A model generated the notes under the pieces. That model was given only the letters and a program-made list of their open reading frames with translations, was not told where the DNA came from and searched no databases. Made by a program: the position numbers and the translations under genes. Positions 49,906 to 61,698 of a stretch of 64,000 bases of DNA are shown one piece after another. Position 1 is the first letter of the stretch; every line of letters starts with the position of its first letter. Source of the DNA: Paramecium tetraurelia (taxonomy: Eukaryota > Ciliophora > Oligohymenophorea > Peniculida > Parameciidae); contig NW_001799003.1 in the NCBI RefSeq assembly GCF_000165425.1, forward strand, positions 176,246 to 240,245. Direction: 5' to 3'.

Positions 49906-52900
49906 CATCCAGCAGAAGCAGAAATTTACCTACCATTGCAATAGTTAAGTTTATCATCCTCAGTAGTACTCGTTTGGGTGTAACTTGGACATGCTGTTTG
50001 TGGAATAACCAAGTTAATTTTGGGGTGAATAAGAACATCCTGTTCCATTAAAATCTTAATCAACTTATGATTAAGGAGATACATTGTCTAGAAATGAATA
50101 ATATCTGCAATTTGTTCCACTCGTCCATAAACATTTAGTTCCAACTTATAAAATTCTGGCTAAACAAAATGCTAATTATACTGTTGATGGAACAATCAAT
50201 CCACTCAAGCAGCCTGAGCATCTGTACATGTAGTACCGCTAACCCATGAACATCTTAAACCATCTGATTTAATCCTGGCTTAACAAAATTCTAATTATCC
50301 TGAAGGATCTGAGCAAGCTGTGGCAGGGGTAACCCATGTACATCTTTATCCTTTCTCATTAATTTTTAATTGGCAAAAGGCTAATTTAGTATCATCGCTT
50401 GGAAGACTTGAATAACCTGAACATGCACTTTAAGCAGCTACACACTTTGCATCACCAGATGTAAATGTACAATATTTAGAATCAGGACCAATATTAGCTT
50501 AGCAACTCGTGGTCTTCGCATCATCTGTAGTTCCAGTAGGTGTAACATCAGTACATGCATCATTTGCAATACAAGCATTATTAGTAGCGTGTTTCTTGCA
50601 TCCTAATATTGTTCTTAAGGCGCAATCCGCATCAGCAGCTATATCAGATGTTACAAGTGTGCATGAAGCAGCATTATCAGCTGGAGCTGCACATGCAGTT
50701 CCTCCATTAGTGAAGCCGCAAGCACTTCCTGTTTTATTCTGAGTTTAGAACATTCTAATGTCTTAGCAGCATCATCTGCCCCAACTAAACCAGTATATTC
50801 AGTACAAGCAGTTTTACCAGCAGCACAAGCTCCAGCAGTTCCCAGATTTCTGATCTCAAGCCAGAACAATAGGTAGCTTAACCTGTAATAATACCAGTTT
50901 ATATATAACCAGTGCATACATTTTTAGTAGTAATACATATGTTATTATGAAATTAGCAGTCTCCATCATCTAATCTTTTATTACATTAAGCAGCACTGGT
51001 AGGAGAAATGATCTCTTCGTATGTATCTATAGTGGAACATGCTGTTGTGCTTTCACCTGAATCATATGAACACTAAGTAGGAATAGTTATATTTTTGAAC
51101 CTTGAATTACACCATTCTAGTTTAGCTGAACTCTCTTTAATGGTAGTTGGTATTGTGTGTGATGCAAGCAGCTTAAGTTTGGATACAGAATTGTATCTCC
51201 AAATTTAAATCTGCAATTAGCATGATATAATAAACATTCATCATTCCCAGCCACTGACGTTTTTGTACCGCATGTCGTAGTTTGATACATGCATTTATCT
51301 GCTACTGATTTTTCAGTATAATTTAAACATTTATCAGTTGTTCCTGGATATGCAGACCATAAAGAGGTCTTATCAATACATCCAATTTCCTTTGTAACAT
51401 ATTAATCAGGTATAAATGTATTGCAATCTGAATCACTTAAACTTATCACATTGTCTTGGAGTACCAGAAAAACTTGAACATAAAGCTCTTTCACTAATAC
51501 AACTAGTTCCTTATGTCACACAGCCTTACATTAGATTATCATAAGTGAGATATGAATCATCACAGGTTCTTGCTATACAAGCAGCAGAGTATCAATTGTG
51601 CGTTTGGCTTTAAAGGCTTGGCAAGCATATTATGTTCCTTCAAATTAAGCAGCACAATCAGCATCATCGACACATTTTCTACCATTATTAACACAGTATA
51701 ATCACCACATCTTGCATTTCTGCATTTACTTGTATCCAATTTACATAGTAAACTGTTTGTCTTCACACTTTACAAATAGATTTAGCCAATAAGTAACTAC
51801 AATTAGTCGTACAGATTGAATTCCATCCACAATTAGATGTTCCTTCACAAGTAACTTATTTAACAGTATCTTAGCAAACAGTTGTTGAAACACATCCAAC
51901 TCCAGTGGTAACACATCCACTCTTGTAATCATCACAATATTTGTTTGTAGTTAATGATGTTAAAGCTTCAGTACAAACTCTAGCTGCACACTTTCCAGCT
52001 GTTCCAGGTTTACATCTACCATCTGATCCATACCATGAATTACAAGATGTTCCATCATCTGTATAAGAATATGATGAACATGCAGCTAATGTTGCCACAC
52101 ATCCTTTTCCTGTTGTTTTACAATATGATTAAATTTTCTGACATTCAGCATCTGTTTTAATAGTTTCCTTTCCATCCAACACACAATCTTTTAAGGCACA
52201 CTTAGCTGTTGTTGAAGTTCCTTTGCAATTACCATCTGATTCTATCAAGCCAAGACATGTAGTTGTTGTTCCATCATATGAGCTACAAGCACCTAATAAG
52301 TCAACATATTATTTTCCATTTGATTTGTATCCAGTCTTCCAAGTACCACACTCAGCATCAGTTGTTGAAGCATTTCCATCATAAGTTGAGCAAGCTCCTC
52401 TTATTGCAATATATCCCTTTCCCGTAATTGATTAATCAGCACCTGTACATAATCTTGCTCTAAAATTATTACTTCCATCTGGATTCAATTCGTAATTTCC
52501 ATCTGATCCCTTCATCTTTGGGTATGTTTCTGAAGTACCTTAATAACTAGCACATAGAGTTATTGAATCAATACAACCAGCACCTGTTGTTTTACAATCT
52601 GATAACCAAGTTGAGCAGGCTACATCAGTTGTAAGTGAAGAATCAGCTTCAGTACATATGTAGTCTCTACATGTTTCTCCTTTAAGTTTGTGTTTAATAT
52701 CAATTGAACTTGTCGATACACTTGTATGGACTCCTTAAGCTACAGATAGTTTCACATTAATCTTTAGTATATCCAACACATTCAAGTTCATCTGTTCTAT
52801 TTGTTATACACATGTAGATTTGGTTTAGCAATCTGAATGTGTAGTTTTGACATAAGCTGAATATCCTGTGAAATGTGTGCATTTTCCATCAACTAAAGCA

Positions 52901-53146
52901 CATCCAAAGGTCTGAGCACAACTTGTAGTCTCTATTTTTAACAATATGATGTAGAAGTAACAACAGGTGTTGTAGATTTGGCACAAGATTCTGCTTTTTG
53001 TGGCTGTTTTCTCTGTCCAAGTGCATCTAAATTTAGTTGCTTTACAATCTGAGGATGAATTGAATTAAGTGCAATCATCACATTTATGTATTTTAGTCAC
53101 TGTCACTTACATAGTTATTGTAAACAGAAGACTTATTAATTTGCAT
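49906..53146 (-). pseudogene. Surface antigen copy 3, inverted and 3'-truncated
   Basis: The reverse complement follows antigen copy 1 from its ATG (53144-53146) to the position equal to about 23.57 kb of copy 1, then homology stops at 49906. Large internal parts are lost, including part of the central repeats, so 4.7 kb of gene is reduced to 3.2 kb. The signal peptide has lost about 15 bases (only MQI then broken text), and many frameshifts follow. Some stretches stay readable, such as the cysteine units around 51.9-52.1 kb. At one site it carries ACATCTAATTGT where copy 2 has one T more, which shows that the copy 2 base was inserted. Confidence 0.88.
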
Positions 53147-54573
53147 TTTTATTTAGTAAATTAAATATTAAAGGATTTTTTTTTTGATTATTAAATAGAT
53201 AAGGTTTTGATTTTTTTTATTATCTCATTTTTTTTATTTATTTTATCTTAATTCTCATAAGCAATTTTATTATTATCTATTAATTGCTTGATATTTTGAG
53301 AATTACAATTGAGAATCATTCAATGGATGATTGCATTCTAGATTGGAAATGCTTACAATTTTATTCATCCAAATACAGGAAAGTTTATTATTATTTTCTT
53401 TAGAACTAATATATATACTATAAACAATATAAATATTATTTCAAATGCTTCTATTTCACGAAAATTTAAGAAATTGTTGATGGAATGGACAAGTCTGAAA
53501 AATTATGGCTAATAGAAGAGTCATCAGAAAGTGTATCTATACTAATTGATATCAGCTTATAAGTTGTTGATTTAGGAAAATTTGTAGGGAGATTTAAAAA
53601 AAGGAGAGTTGTTATAAGTAGGAGATAAAAATGTTGAAATGAAGTATTTAGAATAATTTACAATATACAAAAATTGACTTGTGTCTTTCAGATCACAAAT
53701 AGTCCAATGAGATAGTCATCAAAATAGGTCGGATAATTACAATATTTGGTTTTGTTTTGATTTTTTCTCTTTGAACAAAAAGGAAATTTAAGAACTTGGA
53801 ACAAAAATGAACGTTTTATGATTACAATTAATTATTTTCTTAAAACTCTTGAATAGTACCATATTTTAATTATGGTAAGTACTGTTTATTGGAGATTTAA
53901 AATATTTAAACACCAAACTCATGAAAATTGTAATTATGATTTTTATGTCTATATAAGAACTAATAAATTAAGTATAGATTTATTCTTAAGTTGAATCAGA
54001 TTTGCATGTGTTTTATTATTACATTATTATTAAATTAGTTGATTTGAATATGAAGATTTACATCTATTTTAAATATATCAAAACAAGCATAATCTTAGCA
54101 TATCTAACAAAAAATCAAAATGCTTAATTGGCAGGAATTTAATTCCTCTAATAATATAGAAGATTGTAAACATTTTTATTTATTCGGTGTTAATTCATAT
54201 CATTATTACAAAAGTTATTTGTTTGAGATTAACAAGGAGTAGAGCATGTTTTGAATTAGCAAACTTAGCATTTATGATCTTATTTTAAATATATCTATAA
54301 ATTTTATAAAATTGGTGCGATGAATATAGAGGAATAGAATCTCTTTCAAAAATGTTAAATGATAAAATGATGCATAATGTAAATTAAGAATTGAAACATA
54401 GGACTATCTTTCAGTTTGATTTAGATATAGGTTTAAAAATTCTATTTAAGTGAATCTTTAAATCGCCATATAAATTAAAATGTTAACTTGAACATGAAAA
54501 GAGGTTTCAATAAAAATAGGAAAATTAATTGAATTAAATTATATGTACACAAAAACATTGATGTTATCACTCA
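53147..54573. other. Intergenic with one weak ORF
   Basis: About 1.4 kb of AT-rich sequence. The first about 25 bases match the upstream block of the other antigen copies. A plus-strand ORF at 53485-53637 (51 codons, starting MDKSEKLWLIEESSES) is too short and isolated to call a gene. Otherwise nothing seen. Confidence 0.4.
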
Positions 54574-55726
54574 TCAGTTATGTATGAATCTGGGCTTTAT
54601 TGATTATGAAAATAATCGTTCCTTTCTAAATAATAAATTTATAATTTACTCTTTTCCAACATACGGTTATTCATCTATAAAAAAATAGTGATCTAAGCAT
54701 TCTATAACATCTAACCTCTGATATGGATCAGGATGCAGCATTTATGTGACTAAATCTACTGCTGCGGGATCTATCTCTAATTGTTGTAATTTAGAGGAAT
54801 CCTTTTAAAAATATATACGCCTTTAAATTCTTTTATTTTTCAACAATTCATAAAGCACTACTCCTGCACTATAAATGTCAAATTTATTTGTATGAATAAA
54901 ACCCTCAATAACCTCAGGTGGTCTATAAAATGGAGATCCACCAAATCTACAAAACTCTTAACCAAAAACTGCCTGACTAAAGCCTCCAATCTTAACTTTA
55001 GGCTTTTCAAAATTTGTAATAATAATATTTTCTGGCTTGATATCTTTATGCATAATGTAATTAGAATGTAGATGCCTTATACCTTAGTTTTATCTAAAAA
55101 CTTATTACCATTTAATAATTATATCATAATCTCTTTCACAATTTTTAATGGGACCTTCTTATATCTAGAAAAAATTTGATCCAAAGTAACATATTATTAA
55201 TAATCCAAAGTTATAAATTATTTCTTCTTATCTATACAATGAGAATTCCATCTCAGAATATTAGGGTGAGGATTCCTTTAGAGATAGACTTCAATCTTAA
55301 ATTCATCAACAGGCACCTACACATTTTAGTAGATTCTCTTCATAATTTACTTTTTTTTCGTACTTTTATCCTTCACAATAATACTCTAAGTTTAAATAAA
55401 AATACATTTTATACATTCTCTTAAAAAAATGTTGGTTCCTCCTTTACTTTTTCATACTATTCTTACCATTTTATCGAAATCGGAATCTTACCTTCAATAA
55501 AATCCTAAAACCACATCAATTCGTCATATGACTCTCCGCGAACCTTATACCTAGATTACTATCTAAAAATTCTGAATCCTTTAGTAAACTCGGTAAAACT
55601 AAACAATAATTAATAAATACCTATTCTTTCGCCACTATATAGCCAAATCAACTAAATCAAATCTGCAGACAATTTCTTCAAAATTATTCTAATCGTTTAT
55701 CGCTCTAATATACAATATATCGTCAT
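54574..55726 (-). CDS. Atypical protein kinase with HKD and altered DFG
   Basis: ATG at 55726, introns 55386-55405 (20) and 55165-55190 (26), TGA at 54574-54576: 368 residues. The N-terminal about 100 residues are not recognisable. Then come KQIMKRI (VAIK-like lysine), HPNILRW, and GIRHLHSNYIMHKDIKPENI with HKD replacing HRD but the catalytic Asp kept. KIGGFSQA follows where DFG should be, so the metal-binding Asp is Gly. RPPEVI stands for APE, then FDIYSAGVVLYELL and DPYQRLDVIECLDHYFF. No glycine loop is visible. Frame and introns are intact, so it is likely a real, weakly active or inactive kinase rather than debris. Confidence 0.72.
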
Positions 55727-56180
55727 TTACTAGGATCGTAGGATGAAAAGTACTATAATTATTATATTATACCAAATTCAAGATTAATCTTATCATTTAA
55801 AGTAAAACTATTAATAATTTATGCATAAAGCAAAATTAGTATTAATATCGATATAAAAATATAGAATAAATAGAATTCTGCATATTCAAGAAATTCAACC
55901 ACATTCTTAGAAAACAGGTAATTATTTACTCTTAAATCAAGGATTATTTGAAAGTATTTGTTTATCTCTATTACTATTTTTGAAGACATCTCTTAAAAAG
56001 GACAATGGATTTGAGAAATAATGAATAAACAATTGAAGTTAGCGAAGTGTATGTTATTTGAGTTAAATATTGTATAGTTTCAATATAATATGGAAATTTA
56101 AATTCCTTAAAAATGAATGATTGCTTGAAGGATAAAAAATTAAAATATTTAATAGAAATTACCTTTGATACAATCACCTC
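55727..56180. other. Intergenic, nothing certain
   Basis: A minus-strand standard-code ORF at 55974-56177 continues the frame of the broken gene that follows, so it may be its decayed tail. Otherwise AT-rich with no feature. Confidence 0.35.
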
Positions 56181-56559
56181 TCAAAACTATTATTTTATAT
56201 CCTTAACTTCAACTTCACAATAGTGATAGTACCTAAAATTATTGAATGCACATTTGGGACAATTGTAAGATCATCAGATGATAAGGGGGTCAGAATCCAT
56301 TGTAAATTCTTGCTGGTTCTTCTGATAGTCTCCAAAGTTCACTAATCTATACTTAATTCTGTGATGATAAACTAAGGAGGTGAATAAATTATAATATGGA
56401 ATAAAATTTGAAATAGTACCTCCATTTCATAGTAGAGTACTGATATTTTTTACATATCTTGTAATACGTGGGCTAAAGACTTGAAATAGAAACTAATTAC
56501 TAGCTTTGGCTTAATCAATAAATATTAGTCAATTTAGAACTAAAAATCAATAAATCCAT
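56181..56559 (-). pseudogene. Fragment of an unknown gene ending in a CxxC motif
   Basis: ATG at 56559 and two introns (about 31 bases after MDLLIF; 21 bases near 56440) give readable protein: FLFQVFSPRITRYV, NLFTSLVYHHRIKYRLV, NFGDYQKNQQEFTMDSDPLI. Two TGA codons in a row follow (56271-56276). The same frame then reads NCPKCAFNNFRYYHYCEVE, a zinc-finger-like CxxC...HxxC, to a TGA at 56181. Either the gene ends at the double stop or, more likely, this is a broken gene whose zinc-binding tail is now cut off. Family unknown. Confidence 0.4.
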
Positions 56560-57717
56560 TACAGTAAATTACAACGAACCTTGCATAAGGACTAGAAGTT
56601 CAATTAATAATTTTAACCCTGAAAATTTGTTATATTTACAATGAGAAATGTTATGAGGAATATTATGAAATAACTATGGATTTTTCTAAATCAAATCTGT
56701 TTACAGAATAGTATCTAATGGTGAAAAAAGGCACTAATTCTCTTTTGAGAATATTTTAGTAAGTGTTTCACATAAAAGTAATTAATTTATAGACAAACGA
56801 TACCTTAAAAATCATTAGCTTTATATTTTCATTGACTAAAAGAGAATTTATCATAAATTTACATGAGTTGAATTTTTTATAATATTATTTTTATTGATTT
56901 AACAAGTAATTGAATATTAGAATTTTTGCATGTTCCCAGCCTTATAATTCTTACCGAGGATTTTATTTTGAGTTTTGGATGTTATATATTAAATTGCTAT
57001 AAGCAAATAAAGATAATAGACTGACTAAGTTATGCTTCTTTTCTAATGGATTAATTCAAACTTAAATCATATATCAACAGAATTTTTAAAAGTTAGTTAT
57101 TTATAAAAATAAATTATTGAATTCATATTAATACAACGCTATTTTGAATAATGTATTAGATTAAATCTCACTACATAAATTATTTCTACTCTTATAATTA
57201 TATATTCCAACCCAATTACAATTATGAGTTGATACTCATTAATTAAATGACTCCTTTTTATTTATATAAAAATTCATCCTAATGGATACAAGTAAATTTT
57301 TCCTTCAATAAACTGATATCATCTAATATTTAAATAACAGTTAGTTAGTTGGTTAAAACTAAATTATATTTGACTTGATGCTGCAAATCAATATCTACTG
57401 TCATATGAAAGAGACCAATTTAATATTAACAATCATGGAAGATCCCTAAAAATATATATGAAAGTTAGAAATTTGGTAGTATTAACTGAATAACTTAGTT
57501 GAATACTTACAAAATTTGTTGATTAATATCTATTGTCAGAAGGAAGGCAACCAAAAATTCAATAGTTTTATGAAATTATTAATTTCGACCTATTTCTCCT
57601 TTATAATTTGTCATGCATTAAAGGAGAAAATCAAGCTCTCGCTAACGGCCAGTTAAGTATATGCTTGAATTATAGAACTTGACCTGTTTGAATTTAATCA
57701 GATGATTAATTTTGTTT
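56560..57717. other. No gene seen
   Basis: AT-rich. A short locally GC-richer stretch at about 57610-57655 stands out but has no frame or fold I can support. Confidence 0.4.
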
Positions 57718-57984
57718 TCATAAAAAACAATAGTCTCTACTATTCGTTTTGGACTGGCCTTTTCCATTCAGAATTTGCTGGCGTAAATAAATAACTAAAT
57801 ATACTGGAGTAAAAGTGAGAACTAAAGTACCTGACGTTATGATTACAGTGGTAAATTCTAGACTTCTGTCACTTTGGGTTAAGGGGATATCCTTAGTCAT
57901 ATTAAGACTTGATAGAAAGTCAAGGCTTATTGCGATCCAAAAAAAAATGGATAAAACAAATAGTTTTGTTATTTGAGCGCTCAA
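57718..57984 (-). CDS. Small putative membrane protein, possibly one exon of a larger gene
   Basis: An 88-residue minus-strand frame with two hydrophobic stretches: LFVLSIFFWIAISLDFLSSL and TTVIITSGTLVLTFTPVYLV. A polar loop separates them and a basic tail follows (GKGQSKTN). Codon use is balanced and it contains no TAA/TAG codon, unusual for local genes of this length but possible. Open minus-strand sequence upstream suggests further exons that I could not join. Function unknown; chance cannot be excluded. Confidence 0.35.
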   Translation of the reverse strand: MSAQITKLFVLSIFFWIAISLDFLSSLNMTKDIPLTQSDRSLEFTTVIITSGTLVLTFTPVYLVIYLRQQILNGKGQSKTNSRDYCFL

Positions 57985-58991
57985 TAATTAGAGAGCATGC
58001 TTTAAGTTTTCAAAATCCCATTGCTATCATATTTTTTCTATGTTCTTCGATGCTATTTGACCTAATATCACTATCTTACAAGATAAAAGCAGAATTTATT
58101 ATTGATGACTTCCATCATTCCCTTGATATTAGGTCAAAATCAAGTTGTTGTTGAATATTCTTATTTTCTGAAAGTCTAAAAATCTCTCTCAGATTTTATT
58201 GATTTTAAGATTTAGGCCTGCAAAAGCTAATTAGAATTTTGGAATTTTTTTGTAACCATTAAATTTTTGTTAAAAAGTTTATTAATATATTGATAAAATA
58301 ATGTAGTTTATGGCGATTAGAATTCTTCAAATATCAAAGTGATTTTATTTGAGTTCTTTAGTAGATATGCAAAAATGTACGTTAAAGTAGAAATTGAATA
58401 TAGTTTATATCCCATTTAAGAATCATAATATATAAATCATAAAGTACTTATTAAATCTTATAATAGAATTTAAAATTATCAAATTCTTTTAATGGATAAC
58501 ATTATATACTTATAATTATGAATTATGTTATTATATATCCTGATGAGTGTTGAAATAAGATTCTAAAACACCAATTCTTGCTAGACGATGTTTATTTATT
58601 CAAAAAGATCGATTTTGCAATTCAAATTCAATAATTATTAAATTAGTAAACCCAAGTATCTAGATTAATTATTAAATTAATTTTTATTTAAATTTCTGCA
58701 TTACTCAAATTTTGTTGAGGGAGATGCATGCAGAAAGTGAAATTATTCTAAAAATCAAAGCTTAGAAAATTCAAGAATTATAATCTATTCATAATTTCAG
58801 TATAGTATAATTAGGTTTTAATCTATAAATATTAACAAGGGTAAATTTCAAATTAATTATAAATAGAGCTAATACAATTTAGTAAAGTGTTTTATATTAT
58901 GATTAGTTGCAAAATGAATGATAATAAAAAAACTAGTATTGAATCAATTAGAAATTTTGATTAGACATTTTGATTTTGAATCTAAAATAGG
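57985..58991. other. No gene seen
   Basis: AT-rich spacer. A plus-strand standard-code ORF at 57909-58154 overlaps the minus-strand membrane ORF and looks like its shadow. Confidence 0.4.
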
Positions 58992-59282
58992 ATGTCGACA
59001 ATATAACAACCTTATTTTTCGATAAAGCCTGAGTAAGAGAGAAATGGAAGTAACTTAGAAACAAAAGGATTCACGATTCACTTATCAAAATCAAATACTT
59101 AAGATAATGGAAAAAAAAACTCAAAATTAAATGCCGATCCAAAAGATTTATTAATAATTTTGCATAGTCTAACTTATGAATCAAAGATTATAAGTTATTT
59201 ATCTAATACTAATACTTAAAATAAACTAGTCCAGAATTCATTTAGATATGTGCTCTAAAATTCTGAGGACATGTAACAATGA
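58992..59282 (+). CDS. Small unknown protein, or first exon of the B-box/TPR gene
   Basis: ATG to TGA gives 96 residues: a polar first half (MSTIQQPYFSIKPEQERNGS) and a helical second half (NADPKDLLIILHSLTYESKI). A 21-base GT...AG stretch beginning inside the last codons (about 59272) would, if spliced, remove the stop and run in frame into the ATG at 59340. This could therefore be the N-terminal part of the next gene. No family recognised. Confidence 0.55.
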
Positions 59283-59339
59283 TAGATATACAGGATAATG
59301 AAAATATATTAAATAGAATTAAAAATAATAAAAATATAT

Positions 59340-61061
59340 ATGAATTCGATTGGAGAATTTGCAATGAAATGTTCTAAAGAAAATCATGATTATGCTTCTT
59401 TGACTTGTTTAAATAAAACATGTGAGTCTAGTAGAATTTATTGTGACTAATGCCTTAGAAATGGAGATCACATAGATCACATTAATGATCAATGGAATTT
59501 GTCAAGATTAATTTAGGTTTTTAAGAGTATTGAGAAAAAAAGTAAAACATTAATTTCAGATTTATGTTTGATGAATGAAGTAATAAATCAACTATTCACT
59601 AAATTAAATTAAAAGATAAGAAAAAAATTTCAATATTCTTAAGAAAGAATATAAGGGTAGGATACAAAACAATTAAATTAAATTTTGGATGAGATTATTA
59701 AATATGATGAATTTTAAAAAGAGTTATTAGAGGAACTTCATCACTATTCTGACAATATGATTATGTATTTAACAAGATAAATCACAGAATTGAAACTAGA
59801 TAAATTAAGTGATTATTAATTAGATTTATAAGATATAGAAGAGGTTGAATCTTTACATGAAAGTGGTAATAAATCATTAAATTAGGTTATCAATTATATT
59901 ATAAAGATAATAAATGTAAGGCAGCAATTAAAATAATAGATGATGCATTACTCATCAATCCAAAACATCTGAATTCATTACGTACAAAAGGTATAAAATC
60001 AGACATTAATGTATTAGCATATTGTTTATAAAGACTTGGTAATTACCATGATGCAATTGTATTTGCAGAAAAAGCTTTGTTAATTGAATCAAAACATGTC
60101 AAATCTTTATTTATAAAAGGTATAAAATAATATTAATAATAATAAGCGGAATGTTTAAGAATGCTTGGTCGCTTCAATGATGCAATTATATGGATTGACA
60201 AAGCTTTATCAATAGATTCTAAAAATATCAATTCTTTATATACAAAAGGTGGAAAATTTCAATATCTGTATTAGCTGAATGTTTATTTATGATTGATAAT
60301 TACAAGGAAGCAATTCTATGGGCAGATAAAACCTTGTCTATTGATTCAAAGCATCTCAATTGTTTATTTACAAAAGGTATACATCGCATGTATATGAATA
60401 AGCTTATAGTTTATATATGATTGATAACTACAATGAAGCAATTCTCCGGGCCGATAAAGCATTATCTATTGATCCCAAGCATGTCAATTCTTTATTTACT
60501 AAAAGTATAAAATAAAACAAAAATTTAGCTGAATGTTTACAAAGGCTTGGTAATTATAATGATGCAATTTTCTGGGCAGATAAAACTTTGTTGATCGATT
60601 CTAAACATGTCAATTCTTTATTTACTAAAGGTATATCATCAGGCAATATGGAAAGCTGAATGTTTAAGAAGGCTTGGTAACTATAGTGAGGCAATTCTAT
60701 GGGCCGACAAAGCATTATCGATTGATTCAAAGCATTTCAAGTCGTTATTTATAAAAGATATTATTTTATTCTATTTTAGGAGAATCATCATGTTCTAAGA
60801 GATGATATAAAAATTTAGCAATGATGCATAGATATGACAATGCAATTTAGATTTTAGATCAAGTATTGGAAAACAATCCAAATCATTATTAATCTCTAGT
60901 TTGGAAAGGTTAAAAATATTTCTAGTTATTAGGAGGCTGTTTACAATCATTAGCAAATTACTAACAAGCTATATGTCTTTATAGTAAGGCTATTTTGATC
61001 AATCCAAATTTGTGCATAAGTTCAAAATCAAAAATGTATATTAAGATATTTATGTAGCTGA
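59340..61061 (+). CDS. B-box zinc finger and tandem TPR protein, one repeat per exon
   Basis: The start holds Cys/His spacing of a B-box: CSKENH...CLNKTC...YCDQC...H...H (about residues 10-45). About 140 residues of coiled coil follow. Then come nine TPR units of 34 residues (GNYHDAIVFAEKALLIESKH and the like), each ending in a KG where the next intron starts. Introns lie at 59866-59885, 59991-60017, 60120-60146, 60249-60274, 60377-60402, 60505-60528, 60631-60655, a suspected 60758-60779, 60792-60818 and 60909-60932. A last one at 61036-61057 leads to TGA 61059-61061. The suspected intron at 60758 begins AT instead of GT; if unspliced, the protein ends early. Partners unknown; TPRs bind protein. 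Confidence 0.72.
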
Positions 61062-61255
61062 ATGTGAAAATTAACTAAAGAAATATCAAATGATAATTTG
61101 AACTATCTAATCTATTTGATGATTATCATGAAGTGAATTATGTTATCTTCTTTTAATTATTTTGGCAATAAATCTTTAAACCTACTCTAAATTTATTATT
61201 TATAAAATTTAAACCAAATAAGAGAAGTAGAAACAGAGGAAAATAATAAAGAATA

Positions 61256-61698
61256 ATGATCACTCAGTTTAGTAATGTTTATTCTAAAGAATAAGATAAC
61301 TCTTATTCCTATAAATTAGATTCTTATTATTAGTTAGGGACTTAAACAAAATATCATTTTATAGTTATTATTCTCCTAATCCCAAGTCACCAATTATATA
61401 TATTAATTGTTCTGATAGTGGGCTTTTGTTCAATGTTATTGGGCATTTTGAATAAATATGGTAATACACTGCCATCAACTTAATCTCAACGAGAAATTAA
61501 TTTTATTTAGTTTTATTGTTCCGTTTGTATATGTCAAAATATTGTCATCTTTCATGCCCTTAACAAATTTTCTTTATAAAGGGATTTGACTATTTACGCT
61601 AAACTAAAGGAGCATTCATTTTTAATGATAAAATTCTAATGCTTCTAAATGAAAATCTATGGTCCCTAATTTGCTTTCCATCTAACAGCTATATTTGA
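61256..61698 (+). CDS. Small unknown protein
   Basis: ATG at 61256. With a 32-base intron at 61333-61364 the frame continues as SPNPKSPIIYINCSDSGLLF and FNDKILMLLNENLWS to TGA 61696-61698. Without the intron a different frame, rich in hydrophobic residues, stays open to TGA 61772-61774. The spliced reading has the more ordinary composition, so I prefer it, but both are possible. No family recognised. It lies between the TPR and vWA genes and is not seen in their decayed copy at 28.1-28.4 kb. Confidence 0.4.
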
